Part shown: in pieces, positions 1-6,373 of the stretch | How the letters are laid out: each line of letters opens with the position of its first letter | Position numbering within the stretch: the stretch's first letter is position 1 | From: JAISGQ01 sp964500965 | GTDB lineage: Bacteria > Bacillota > Clostridia > Oscillospirales > Acutalibacteraceae | Reading direction: 5' to 3' | Assembly: GCA_964500965.1 (NCBI GenBank) | Contig: CAZCQZ010000033.1 | Coordinates: forward strand, 1-22,704 | DNA: 22,704 nt | The notes under the pieces: generated by a model | Databases searched by the model: none | The model's input: the letters and a program-made list of their open reading frames with translations, nothing else | What the model was told of the DNA's origin: nothing | Made by a program: the position numbers and the translations under genes

Positions 1-56
1 AAGGATTGTGTATAGTTATTTCATTTGCTGGGGCTGATTTAATTATACCAGGATAG
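1..56 (+). CDS. 3' end of an upstream gene (partial, tentative)
   Basis: From base 3 one frame stays open to a TAG at 54-56 and encodes a hydrophobic tail ending in FAGADLIIPG. The other two plus frames hit stops earlier. The stop lies 3 bases before the ATG of the next gene, the spacing expected inside an operon, and the tail could be the last membrane segment of another transporter subunit. With only 17 codons visible, the coding call is weak and no product can be named. Confidence 0.35.
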   Translation, partial: GLCIVISFAGADLIIPG

Positions 57-59
57 CTA

Positions 60-941
60 ATGCATAAAAATTCAGATAAAGCAATTGTGCGCTCAATCAA
101 AAAGCCCTTTGCAATCGCATTGTATTCGGTGCGACAAAGAATACTGTCTCCCCGAATTATTTGCATATTCGTTTTAATGGCGGTTTTTGTCTGGAACAGT
201 TATTTGCCGATATTAAGTCTGGTCGGACTGTTGGGAGTAAAAACAAATCCTCTTATTTTTACTTTCTTTTCGGACGATGTTATAAAGCAACGCATTTTGT
301 ACCTGGGAATAGTTTTTCTGTTCTCCGATGCGCCGTTTATGGACAAAACTCAGCCGTATGTTATTATTCGCAGCAAGCGCACTGCATGGGGAATAGGTCA
401 GATTCTGCATATTATAATATTCTCTGCAATTGCGTTTATGGCTTTAATGCTTTTTTCCGTACTCATTCTGCTGCCTGATTCCAGCTTTATGACCGACGGT
501 TGGGGCAAGCTTGTAACAACACTTTCACAGACCAATGCAAGCCTTCTTGTCAACGCACAGTTCGGTGCTGCCGAAAGTATAATAACATACTATTCTCCCT
601 TGCAGGCGTTTTTGCTGTGCTTTTTGCTCAACTGGTGTATGACATCTTTTTTGGGACTGCTTATATTTGCGTTAAATCTCATATTTAACAAGTATGTAGC
701 TCTCATTGCCGGCGGTTCGGTTGTGTTCTTCGACCTGTTCGTTTACAACTCGTTTTCTTTTGACTACCTTCATTTTTCTCCGCTGTCACTTGCAAGACTT
801 TCAAATCTGGACAATCGGGGCGTATCGACATATCCGAGCTTGACCTATGCATTTTGCTATTTTGCCGTGGCAATGGCGATACTGTCGGTTTTGATAATCA
901 TAGCAGTCAAAAAGCGACCGGTTGAAGCTTCGTTAAAGTAA
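60..941 (+). CDS. ABC-2-type multi-span membrane protein, probable permease subunit
   Basis: This is a 293-residue integral membrane protein. After a basic N-terminus, hydrophobic segments are visible near residues 33-60, 78-88, 112-137, 184-208, 212-230 and 265-284, a layout typical of ABC-2 permeases, and the protein ends in a basic tail (KKRPVEASLK). No motif names a substrate. The ATG at 60 is preceded by AGGA at 50-53, about six bases away, and lies 3 bases after the putative upstream stop. The next gene, an ABC ATPase, begins 14 bases after the stop, so the two are almost certainly co-transcribed and form one transporter. The partner ATPase resembles the lantibiotic-immunity/bacitracin-export class, which makes drug or peptide efflux a reasonable guess, but the permease itself gives no direct evidence of that. 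Confidence 0.72.
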   Translation: MHKNSDKAIVRSIKKPFAIALYSVRQRILSPRIICIFVLMAVFVWNSYLPILSLVGLLGVKTNPLIFTFFSDDVIKQRILYLGIVFLFSDAPFMDKTQPYVIIRSKRTAWGIGQILHIIIFSAIAFMALMLFSVLILLPDSSFMTDGWGKLVTTLSQTNASLLVNAQFGAAESIITYYSPLQAFLLCFLLNWCMTSFLGLLIFALNLIFNKYVALIAGGSVVFFDLFVYNSFSFDYLHFSPLSLARLSNLDNRGVSTYPSLTYAFCYFAVAMAILSVLIIIAVKKRPVEASLK

Positions 942-955
942 CAGGAGGTGTTTTC

Positions 956-1603
956 ATGTCAGAAAATATTATCACCGTAAGTCATCTTACAAAACGGTTT
1001 AATGAAGAAGCTGTTCTAAATGATGTAACGATTTCCTTTGAAAAAGGCAAAATCCACGGCGTTGTCGGACGTAACGGTTCGGGAAAAACGGTGCTTTTCA
1101 AATGCATTTGCGGATTTATTCCGCCCACCTCCGGCGAAATTTGCGTCAACGGGAAAGTTGTCGGCAAGGACGTTGACATTCCCGACGATATGGGCATTAT
1201 TATCGAATCTCCGGGATTTTTGCCGAGCTACGATGCTTTTCACAATCTGAAATTTCTGGCGGCAATTAAAGGGATAATCACCGATGAGCAGATAATTGAC
1301 GCAATAAAGCTTGTCGGACTTGACCCGAAAAGCAAAAAGCATGTCGGCAAATATTCAATGGGAATGAAGCAACGTCTGGGCATTGCACAGGCGATAATGG
1401 AAAATCCGTCAATCCTTATTCTGGACGAGCCTTTTAACGGACTTGATGTTGCCGGTGTTGCGGAAATGCGCCGTCTGCTGCTGTCCTTAAAAGAGCAGGG
1501 TAAAACCATTTTAGTGGCAAGCCATTACAAAGAGGACGTTGACTATCTTTGCGATACCGTCATACAAATGGATAAGCTTTCGGTCAACGACCTCAACGCC
1601 TGA
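956..1603 (+). CDS. ABC transporter ATP-binding protein (BcrA/LanF-like)
   Basis: This 215-residue protein is the nucleotide-binding subunit that powers the membrane protein encoded just upstream. Visible motifs are Walker A GRNGSGKT (38-45), a degenerate signature YSMGMKQR (133-140, in place of LSGGQ), Walker B ILILDEP (153-159), D-loop NGLD (161-164) and the switch His (190). The Q-loop region reads IIIESPGF, with Glu84 where most ABC proteins have Gln. This E-loop is a known trait of lantibiotic-immunity (LanF) ATPases and their BcrA-like relatives. The protein is somewhat shorter than typical BcrA proteins and lacks a long C-terminal regulatory part. A strong ribosome binding site, AGGAGGTG at 943-950, fixes the ATG. 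A bidirectional terminator follows at 1619, so the operon ends here. Confidence 0.9.
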   Translation: MSENIITVSHLTKRFNEEAVLNDVTISFEKGKIHGVVGRNGSGKTVLFKCICGFIPPTSGEICVNGKVVGKDVDIPDDMGIIIESPGFLPSYDAFHNLKFLAAIKGIITDEQIIDAIKLVGLDPKSKKHVGKYSMGMKQRLGIAQAIMENPSILILDEPFNGLDVAGVAEMRRLLLSLKEQGKTILVASHYKEDVDYLCDTVIQMDKLSVNDLNA

Positions 1604-1618
1604 CACAAAAATATTTGC

Positions 1619-1662
1619 AAGGAGCTGCAAAGAGTGAAAACTTTTTACAGCTCCTTATTTTG
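1619..1662. terminator. Bidirectional intrinsic terminator between convergent genes
   Basis: AAGGAGCTG (1619-1627) pairs perfectly with CAGCTCCTT (1648-1656). An inner AAAGAGT / ACTTTTT stem closes on a GAAA loop. A T-rich stretch follows on the plus strand, and on the minus strand the hairpin is followed by TTGCAAATATTTTTG. It serves the ABC operon (plus) and the DUF421 gene (minus, stop at 1667). Its core closely resembles the two hairpins that flank ribU. Confidence 0.85.
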
Positions 1663-1666
1663 TCGT

Positions 1667-2341
1667 TTACATATTTTCAAAAAGCGTCAGCTTGTTATTG
1701 TCATCACAAACAGCGAGTGTTATTTGCTTTACACTGTCATACCCCTGCTCCTCAAGTTGCTTTTGCAGCCATTTTTTATCAAGCCCTCTGCGCTTCAGAT
1801 TTTCGTCCAGTATTCTGCCGTCCATTATTATCTCCGTTTCCATGGTTTCCTTTTCGGGTGTAAGCCCCATATCTTCGGGGTTTACCGGTCGTTTTGTGCT
1901 GACCGGCAGAATGGTCAGCCGCCCGTTATACTCAAATACCGCCGTTTGAATATCACTGAGATTAAAATATCCCTCTTGCCTGCACATCACCAGAAACTCA
2001 CTCATATCAAGCTTCGCTTTTTTCATATTGCTCCTGTAAAGCTTGCCGTTGTCCATGATTATTGACGGTGTTCCGTTCACATATTTTCTCGTTTTCGGAA
2101 GCTTGCTTGTAAGTATGCTCAGAAAAAAGGATACCGCGCCGTAAACCACCATGGCAATAAAAGGCTTCCACGGCTTTTCAAGCTCGGTTGCCATTTCCGC
2201 CGCAATCGAGCCTATTGTTATTCCGGTAATGTAATCGAAAAAGTCAAGCTGCGACATCTGCTTGTGCCCGATTATTTTTGCTATTATGAAAAGAGCCACG
2301 GCAGATAAAAAAGCGGTGAAAATAACCTTTACTGCATCCAT
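1667..2341 (-). CDS. DUF421 (YetF/YdfS-like) membrane protein
   Basis: This 224-residue protein has the DUF421 layout. Three N-terminal membrane segments lie at about residues 4-22, 36-53 and 61-78, with the family-typical stretch IGHKQMSQLDFFDYITG (24-40) and GSIAAEM just after it. A cytoplasmic domain follows, with GTPSIIMDNGKL (about 89-100), an LVMCRQEGY helix, the strand AVFEYNGRLTILP and the motif STKRPV. Length is normal for the family. The ATG at 2341 is supported by GGAGGG at 2346-2351 on the minus strand. It appears monocistronic and ends at the shared terminator. Members are known from Bacillus, some linked to sporulation or spore germination, but the biochemical role is not settled and nothing here adds to it. 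Confidence 0.88.
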   Translation of the reverse strand: MDAVKVIFTAFLSAVALFIIAKIIGHKQMSQLDFFDYITGITIGSIAAEMATELEKPWKPFIAMVVYGAVSFFLSILTSKLPKTRKYVNGTPSIIMDNGKLYRSNMKKAKLDMSEFLVMCRQEGYFNLSDIQTAVFEYNGRLTILPVSTKRPVNPEDMGLTPEKETMETEIIMDGRILDENLKRRGLDKKWLQKQLEEQGYDSVKQITLAVCDDNNKLTLFENM

Positions 2342-2524
2342 GATGTCCCTCCGTTATGCGCTGCTGGAATGTAAAATTTTGTTATCTAACCTGTTGGAAA
2401 TTTGTTTTTGTGCTTACAGCAAGTATTTCCATTGATTTGCCATATATACCGCGTTGTTTTTTTGTATAAAATGTACCCGATTTTCTTAATCACATTGTTT
2501 GAAACGCTACTTTTCTCCGTATTC

Positions 2525-2553
2525 TTGACAACAATTCCACTAAATGTTATGAT
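2525..2553 (+). promoter_or_regulatory. SigA-type promoter for the ROK regulator gene
   Basis: TTGACA (2525-2530), a 17-base spacer and TATGAT (2548-2553) form a near-perfect housekeeping promoter. Transcription would start near 2560, inside the leader of the ROK gene. The rest of the 267-bp gap back to the DUF421 gene is AT-rich; I see no clear minus-strand promoter in it. Confidence 0.8.
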
Positions 2554-2564
2554 TTACTTTGAAA

Positions 2565-2584
2565 CTGCAACCGTTTGGTTGTAG
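2565..2584 (+). promoter_or_regulatory. Palindrome at the transcription start, candidate autoregulatory operator
   Basis: CTGCAACC (2565-2572) and GGTTGTAG (2577-2584) form eight-base arms around GTTT, with one G-T pair. The element sits immediately downstream of the -10 box, where a bound dimeric repressor would block initiation. The adjacent gene encodes a helix-turn-helix ROK regulator, so autoregulation is a natural guess. It could instead act as a 5' RNA hairpin. Confidence 0.5.
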
Positions 2585-2608
2585 ATTATATGTAAGGACT
2601 GGTACTCT

Positions 2609-3889
2609 ATGTTCAACCCGGACACTCGCAACGATACGCCGTTTACAACTGCGGCTAAGCCCTCAAATCTGAAAACCAACAACAGAAAAGCCGTACTCAA
2701 TCTTTTGAGAAAGCACGCGCTTCTTTCCGTGACGGAGATTTCCGAGCTTACCGGTCTAAGCCGTACCACAGCGATGAAAACCATAAATTTTTTGCAGCTC
2801 AAGGGCTACGCAGTTTCCGCAGGCAAAGGGGATTCAACCTTTGAGGGCGGAAAAAAACCTGAGATTTTCAGGTTCAATTCCGATTACGGATATGTTTACT
2901 GCGTGACGCTTTTGCCCACGTCCGTTGAGGGCGCGCTTCTTGATATGGAGGCTTCAATAATCGACCGCTGTAAAATCGGTCATGCCGGCGAATCCTCACC
3001 CGAAACTATTGTGGACAATATCGCGCTGGCATTTCGCCTGCTTCGCGAAAAGAACGATATTTCTCCCGACAAAATAATCATGGTTGCCGTCGGCTGTGAC
3101 GGTATTGTTAATACCGAAAGCGGCGTTATCTGCAACAGTCCCCACTTCCGTACATGGCCTAACAATCTTGACATCGCACAGCTTGTTTCCCGGCGTCTCG
3201 GCAATAATTACCGTGTGCTTGCGGATAATAACGTCCGTTTCATGGCTCACTCCGACCTTGATAAGCTCACTGTAGAGCAGAGCCGCGATGTTATCGCTCT
3301 TATGGCCGAATACGGCGTAGGCGGCTGTGTACTCCACAACTGGCAGGTTATAAGAGGCGCGAATTTTGAACTTGGCGAATTCGGTCATCAGACCGTAAAT
3401 CCCTTTGATGACGAAATTTGTGAGTGCGGCGGCAAGGGCTGCTTTGAAAAAATGATAATTGAGGAGAGAGTACTCCGTCAGGCAGGCAATATTCTGTCGG
3501 AGCACCCGGAATACGAATCTTCATCAATTGCGGCTTATTGTCACGGCGGTGCGTTGACTATGCAGATGATTTTCGATGCGTCAAACAGCGGAGATGCTTT
3601 TGCCCGTGCGATTATCGACTGGGTGCTTATCTGGTTCAGCGTTGAGCTTCACAACATTCTTTTGAGCCACGACCCCCGTGTGATAATTATGTACGGTACA
3701 TATGTGACCGCCGGTGAATATTTCTATTCCCGTCTCAGAGAAAAGCTCAATGAAATGCATTTCGGCGGCAAGGGCACAAATGTTGAAATCATCACAACCG
3801 AATACGATACGGAAACCGCATTTATTACAGGCGCAGGCAAATATGCAATCGAGTTGTTCTTTGATTCCGATGAAACATATGCAGATTAA
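2609..3889 (+). CDS. ROK-family transcriptional regulator
   Basis: This 426-residue protein has the NagC/XylR-type ROK architecture: an N-terminal winged helix-turn-helix (about 25-70, SVTEISELTGLSRTTAMKTI) and a sugar-kinase-like ROK domain (about 90-420). The zinc-binding motif is intact: GEFGH (256-260), then CECGGKGCFE (271-280). Where ROK kinases have NDAN with the catalytic Asp, this protein has ADNNV (205-209), so Asp is replaced by Asn. The N-terminal ATP-binding DxGxT motif is also not recognisable. Kinase activity is therefore unlikely and a sugar-responsive DNA-binding role is favoured. The ATG at 2609 has AAGGA at 2593-2597, a rather long spacing. Its 3' end overlaps the deacetylase gene. 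The effector sugar cannot be deduced. Confidence 0.9.
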   Translation: MFNPDTRNDTPFTTAAKPSNLKTNNRKAVLNLLRKHALLSVTEISELTGLSRTTAMKTINFLQLKGYAVSAGKGDSTFEGGKKPEIFRFNSDYGYVYCVTLLPTSVEGALLDMEASIIDRCKIGHAGESSPETIVDNIALAFRLLREKNDISPDKIIMVAVGCDGIVNTESGVICNSPHFRTWPNNLDIAQLVSRRLGNNYRVLADNNVRFMAHSDLDKLTVEQSRDVIALMAEYGVGGCVLHNWQVIRGANFELGEFGHQTVNPFDDEICECGGKGCFEKMIIEERVLRQAGNILSEHPEYESSSIAAYCHGGALTMQMIFDASNSGDAFARAIIDWVLIWFSVELHNILLSHDPRVIIMYGTYVTAGEYFYSRLREKLNEMHFGGKGTNVEIITTEYDTETAFITGAGKYAIELFFDSDETYAD

Positions 3890-4880
3890 CAGAAAAAATC
3901 TAACAAAAAAGGCTGTAAAGCTTTTTATATCAATGCTTTTTGCCATGCTGCCATTATGCGGCTGCGGCAGTGATATGGGGGCTGTTATAAGCAAAACGGA
4001 GCTGTCCGTATCGGATTTTTCCGCTTCCGATACAACCGCTGTGTCCGCAGCGGCTACGGCTGTAACCACAACCACGACAACAACCACAGCCGCCTTACAG
4101 CTTACAACCTGTTCGACGTCGGTTTACTGCAAGGATTCAGCTCAGCTTGAGGTATCCTACGGCGATGCCGTACGCTGGCAATCAAGTGATACTTCCGTTG
4201 CCGGGGTGGATAAAAACGGAAAGGTTACGACAGAAAGGGCAGGCTCGGCGGTTATTACCGCATACGATTCCGAGGGAAACTCCGCGTCCTGTACCGTTGA
4301 AAGCATTAAGGTTGTATACCTTACTATTGACGACAGCCCCGGAGATTACACTCAGTCCATACTTGACACTCTTGCCGAGTATGACATAAAAGCAACATTC
4401 TTTATCTGCGGTCCTTACTCGTCGGAAAAACGCTATAACGCGATAATCAGCGGCGGTCATACGATTGCAAATCACACTAAGACACATGAAAAAGATGTTT
4501 ATGACAGTTTTAATGCTCTTTATTCGGAGGTAAAGGCGCAGGCGGAAACAATTAAAAAATACACAGGCAGGGAAGCTTTGAAAATTTTCAGATTTCCCGG
4601 CGGCTCAAAGGGGCATGGCACTTATGCGAAAAGACTGCGCTCCAAGGGCTATCATGTTTTCGACTGGACAGCAACTCTGGGAGACACCGCTTCAAATGCA
4701 ACGCCGGAATCCTGCCTTGCCAATGTAAAAAAATATACGACCGAGGACAGGGAAATTCTCCTTATGCATCACAAATCCCACAGCGCAAAAGCGTTGCCTC
4801 AGATAATCGAATATCTTCTGGAGCAGGGATATACCTTTGCTCCCATAACAATGGATACCACGCCGTATTCCTTTGCGTAA
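3870..4880 (+). CDS. Lipoprotein polysaccharide deacetylase with Big_2 domain
   Basis: With the chosen ATG at 3870 the product has 336 residues. A basic n-region and hydrophobic core lead to LCGC, a usable lipobox with Cys32. A Thr/Ala-rich linker follows (about 55-79), then a bacterial Ig-like Big_2 domain (about 80-146, WQSSDTSVAGVDKNGKV) and a NodB deacetylase domain (about 148-330). Deacetylase motifs are IDDSP (Asp153/154), NHTKTH (His201/His205), FRFPGG (Arg240) and LLMHH (His299). The family removes acetyl groups from surface glycans such as peptidoglycan or xylan, outside the membrane. An in-frame ATG at 3714 exists, but only 3870 or 3879 places the signal peptide at the N-terminus. 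No good ribosome binding site is visible, and the 20-base overlap with the ROK gene suggests translational coupling. The expected Asp after the last motif is His, which is unusual. Confidence 0.85.
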   Translation: MKHMQINRKNLTKKAVKLFISMLFAMLPLCGCGSDMGAVISKTELSVSDFSASDTTAVSAAATAVTTTTTTTTAALQLTTCSTSVYCKDSAQLEVSYGDAVRWQSSDTSVAGVDKNGKVTTERAGSAVITAYDSEGNSASCTVESIKVVYLTIDDSPGDYTQSILDTLAEYDIKATFFICGPYSSEKRYNAIISGGHTIANHTKTHEKDVYDSFNALYSEVKAQAETIKKYTGREALKIFRFPGGSKGHGTYAKRLRSKGYHVFDWTATLGDTASNATPESCLANVKKYTTEDREILLMHHKSHSAKALPQIIEYLLEQGYTFAPITMDTTPYSFA

Positions 4881-4888
4881 AATACGTG

Positions 4889-4917
4889 TTGACATATTGC
4901 CTGCACGGTCATATAAT
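4889..4917 (+). promoter_or_regulatory. Consensus SigA promoter for the ribU transcript
   Basis: TTGACA (4889-4894), exactly 17 bases, then TATAAT (4912-4917): a full-consensus housekeeping promoter. Transcription would begin near 4924, a few bases before the FMN aptamer. A maximal promoter paired with a riboswitch implies control by premature termination rather than initiation. Confidence 0.88.
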
Positions 4918-4931
4918 TCAAACAGAATGAA

Positions 4932-5058
4932 ATCTTCGGGGCGGGGTGCGATTCCCCACCGACGGTAATGAGCCTTGCGCTATAAGCCCGTGAGCAGCAA
5001 TAGCTGCCGATTCAGGTGCGATTCCTGAGCCGACGGTACAGTCCGGATGGAAGAAGAT
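4932..5058 (+). ncRNA. FMN riboswitch (RFN element)
   Basis: The conserved RFN landmarks appear in order: GGGGCGGGGTG, ATTCCCCACCGACGGT, AGCCCGTGAGC, GATTCAGGTG, GATTCCTGAGCCGACGGT and ACAGTCCGGATGG. Closing stem P1 is formed by ATCTTC (4932-4937) and GAAGAT (5053-5058). FMN binding is known to repress riboflavin genes. Here a strong terminator lies 28 bases downstream, so the switch is probably a transcription-terminating OFF switch for the riboflavin transporter. Confidence 0.97.
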
Positions 5059-5086
5059 GCACAATTTTGTCATCATTTTTCAACGA

Positions 5087-5126
5087 GGCTGTAAAAAACG
5101 AAAGTTTTTTACAGCCTGTTTTTTGG
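5087..5126 (+). terminator. Riboswitch expression-platform terminator
   Basis: GGCTGTAAAAAAC (5087-5099) pairs perfectly over 13 bp with GTTTTTTACAGCC (5104-5116) around a GAAA tetraloop, followed by TGTTTTTTGG. It lies between the FMN aptamer and the ribU start and should fold when FMN is bound. I could not identify a convincing antiterminator by eye. Confidence 0.92.
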
Positions 5127-5150
5127 TAATTTATTAAAGAGGTGCTTTGA

Positions 5151-5759
5151 ATGGAAAAGAAAAACGAACAGGTCAAATCCGGTGTTCGCAGAGGCAAGAC
5201 AGTGAAAATGGTTACGCTTGCAATGCTGAGTGCGGCGGCTTTAATATTGTATATTATCGAGATACCGTTACCTGTAGCCGCTTTCGGCAATCTTAAATAC
5301 GATTTGAGCGATATACCGGCGTTGGCGGCAGGTCTTTCTTTCGGACCGTGGTACGGCGTTATGGTGGAGCTTATCAAGAATGTTCTGCAACTTTTGATTC
5401 GCGGATTAGGCTCGCAAATGGGCTTTGGCAATCTCATGAATTTTCTTGTCGGTTCAGCCTTCGTGCTGCCATTTGCCGCTTTTTACGGAATGTTTAAAAA
5501 ACGCCTGACCTCAGCCGCGTTGCCGGGCATATTTTCCTCACTTATCAGCATGGTGTGTATAATCGTGCTCGGTGCAGCCGGAAACTATTTTATAGCTCCG
5601 CTGTTTTTTAAATATTTCCTCGGTCAGACCATTTCCCGCGATTTTCTTATAACATGGATAGGCATGGCAACTGCCCTGAATATTTTCAAGGGAATCATTC
5701 TTTGCATTACGGGAAGTCTGATGTCGCCCTTTTTGAGCAAAATCGGTAAAAAGCAATAG
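5151..5759 (+). CDS. ribU: ECF transporter S component, riboflavin-specific (RibU)
   Basis: This 202-residue, very hydrophobic protein has about six membrane segments (near 20-40, 48-62, 66-83, 92-112, 121-150 and 165-195). It has the RibU pattern: an N-terminal LAMLSAAALILYIIEIPLP, then NLKYDLSDIPALAAGLSFGPWYG, a hallmark of the ECF-S riboflavin/biotin-type fold. Such S components bind the vitamin and work with a shared EcfA-EcfA'-EcfT energising module, which is not encoded in this window. The FMN riboswitch immediately upstream makes riboflavin the substrate with high confidence. AAAGAGGTG at 5136-5144 sets the ATG. The gene is monocistronic and bracketed by two similar terminator hairpins. 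Confidence 0.95.
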   Translation: MEKKNEQVKSGVRRGKTVKMVTLAMLSAAALILYIIEIPLPVAAFGNLKYDLSDIPALAAGLSFGPWYGVMVELIKNVLQLLIRGLGSQMGFGNLMNFLVGSAFVLPFAAFYGMFKKRLTSAALPGIFSSLISMVCIIVLGAAGNYFIAPLFFKYFLGQTISRDFLITWIGMATALNIFKGIILCITGSLMSPFLSKIGKKQ

Positions 5760-5788
5760 AGTTATAATTTTAAAATGATATTAACGGA

Positions 5789-5833
5789 AAATGGGCTGCA
5801 AAAAACGCAAGTTTTTTGTAGCCCATTTTTAAA
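5789..5833. terminator. Bidirectional terminator after ribU
   Basis: An 18-bp stem is formed by 5789-5806 and 5811-5828 with a GCAA loop and one G-T pair, core GGGCTGCAAAAAAC / GTTTTTTGTAGCCC. T-rich sequence follows on the plus strand, and the A-rich 5' side gives a U-tract on the minus strand. It ends ribU (plus) and the small Gly/His-rich gene (minus, stop at 5837). Confidence 0.92.
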
Positions 5834-5836
5834 AAC

Positions 5837-6055
5837 CTACAGAATGATTACCAACAAGGCAATCAATGCGGCAACGATACCCACGACGCTTAAAACAGGC
5901 AGCATACAGCAGCCGCAGCCGCTGTAGTATGGACGATGATGCCACATTCCGCCGCCCATTGGCGGACGGTGATGATGCATATTACCCATTGGCGGAGGCG
6001 GTCCTCCATGACCGCCGTGACCACCATGACCGCCCGGTCCACCCGGTCCTGGCAT
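5837..6055 (-). CDS. Small Gly/His/Pro-rich tail-anchored membrane protein
   Basis: This 72-residue protein is of unrecognised family. The first half is low-complexity: GPGGPGG, three GGH units (about 7-17), PPPP, a HHH run, and MWHHRPYY. A cysteine cluster GCGCC lies near 46-50. The last 20 or so residues (LPVLSVVGIVAALIALLVIIL) form one membrane helix at the extreme C-terminus. It looks genuine because AGGAGGG stands about six bases before the ATG on the minus strand and a strong terminator follows the stop. The many His plus Cys residues suggest metal binding at the membrane face, but this is inference. There is no signal peptide, so the His-rich part may be cytoplasmic. Confidence 0.72.
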   Translation of the reverse strand: MPGPGGPGGHGGHGGHGGPPPPMGNMHHHRPPMGGGMWHHRPYYSGCGCCMLPVLSVVGIVAALIALLVIIL

Positions 6056-6373
6056 ATATTTCCCTCCTATACTTTTTATATATTCTACGCCTTTTTTGTG
6101 ATACTGTTGTGAACAGATGTTAAATAAATGCGCACAAAATTGTAAAAGCTTTTACCGAATGCCGACAAGCGACGGTATATATACGAAATAAACGCCGTCC
6201 TTTGGAACGGCGTTTATCAGGTGAGAAAATGAAAAAGAGAAAGAATTAGGTGGAAAAAATCATGAATAGCAATTATATGTAGACACGCGCTTTATTTGCG
6301 CGTGATTGTTGTAGACGTAAGTGTCAGATGCTCGCAGGTCATTTACTGTGACTTACGCTGACTTGCCGCTGCA
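6056..6373. other. Intergenic region with palindrome, three hairpins and two mini-ORFs
   Basis: This 318-bp gap holds no long gene but is rich in structure. A perfect palindrome GTAAAAGCTTTTAC lies at 6142-6155. An 11-bp inverted repeat ATAAACGCCGT / ACGGCGTTTAT spans 6188-6217. Two tiny reading frames with Shine-Dalgarno-like leaders follow: ATG 6229 (MKKRKN, AGGTGA before it) and ATG 6262 (MNSNYM, AGGTGG before it). A 7-bp hairpin CACGCGC / GCGCGTG spans 6284-6304. A longer imperfect hairpin, CGTAAGT..CAG / CTG..ACTTACG, spans 6316-6357. None has a convincing U-tract. A weak plus-strand promoter (TTTACC 6151, TATATA 6176-6181) could drive a short RNA. Confidence 0.45.

Noticed and set aside
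1634..2065. Plus-strand frame opposite the DUF421 gene
   Set aside because: Antisense shadow of a conserved membrane-protein family, and it begins inside a terminator.
2402..2584. 60-codon plus-strand frame overlapping the ROK promoter
   Set aside because: It overlaps the -35, -10 and presumed start site, and its composition is that of AT-rich non-coding DNA.
3714..3869. Longer N-terminus for the deacetylase from the ATG at 3714
   Set aside because: It would place 52 non-hydrophobic residues before the lipoprotein signal and lies wholly inside the ROK gene.
5059..5093. Antiterminator for the FMN riboswitch
   Set aside because: The best pairing I could find was five bases (TACAG at 5037-5041 with CTGTA at 5089-5093), too weak to report as a feature.
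5866..6123. 85-codon plus-strand frame opposite the small Gly/His gene
   Set aside because: No ribosome binding site. The minus-strand frame has a strong one and a coherent soluble-plus-membrane-helix layout.
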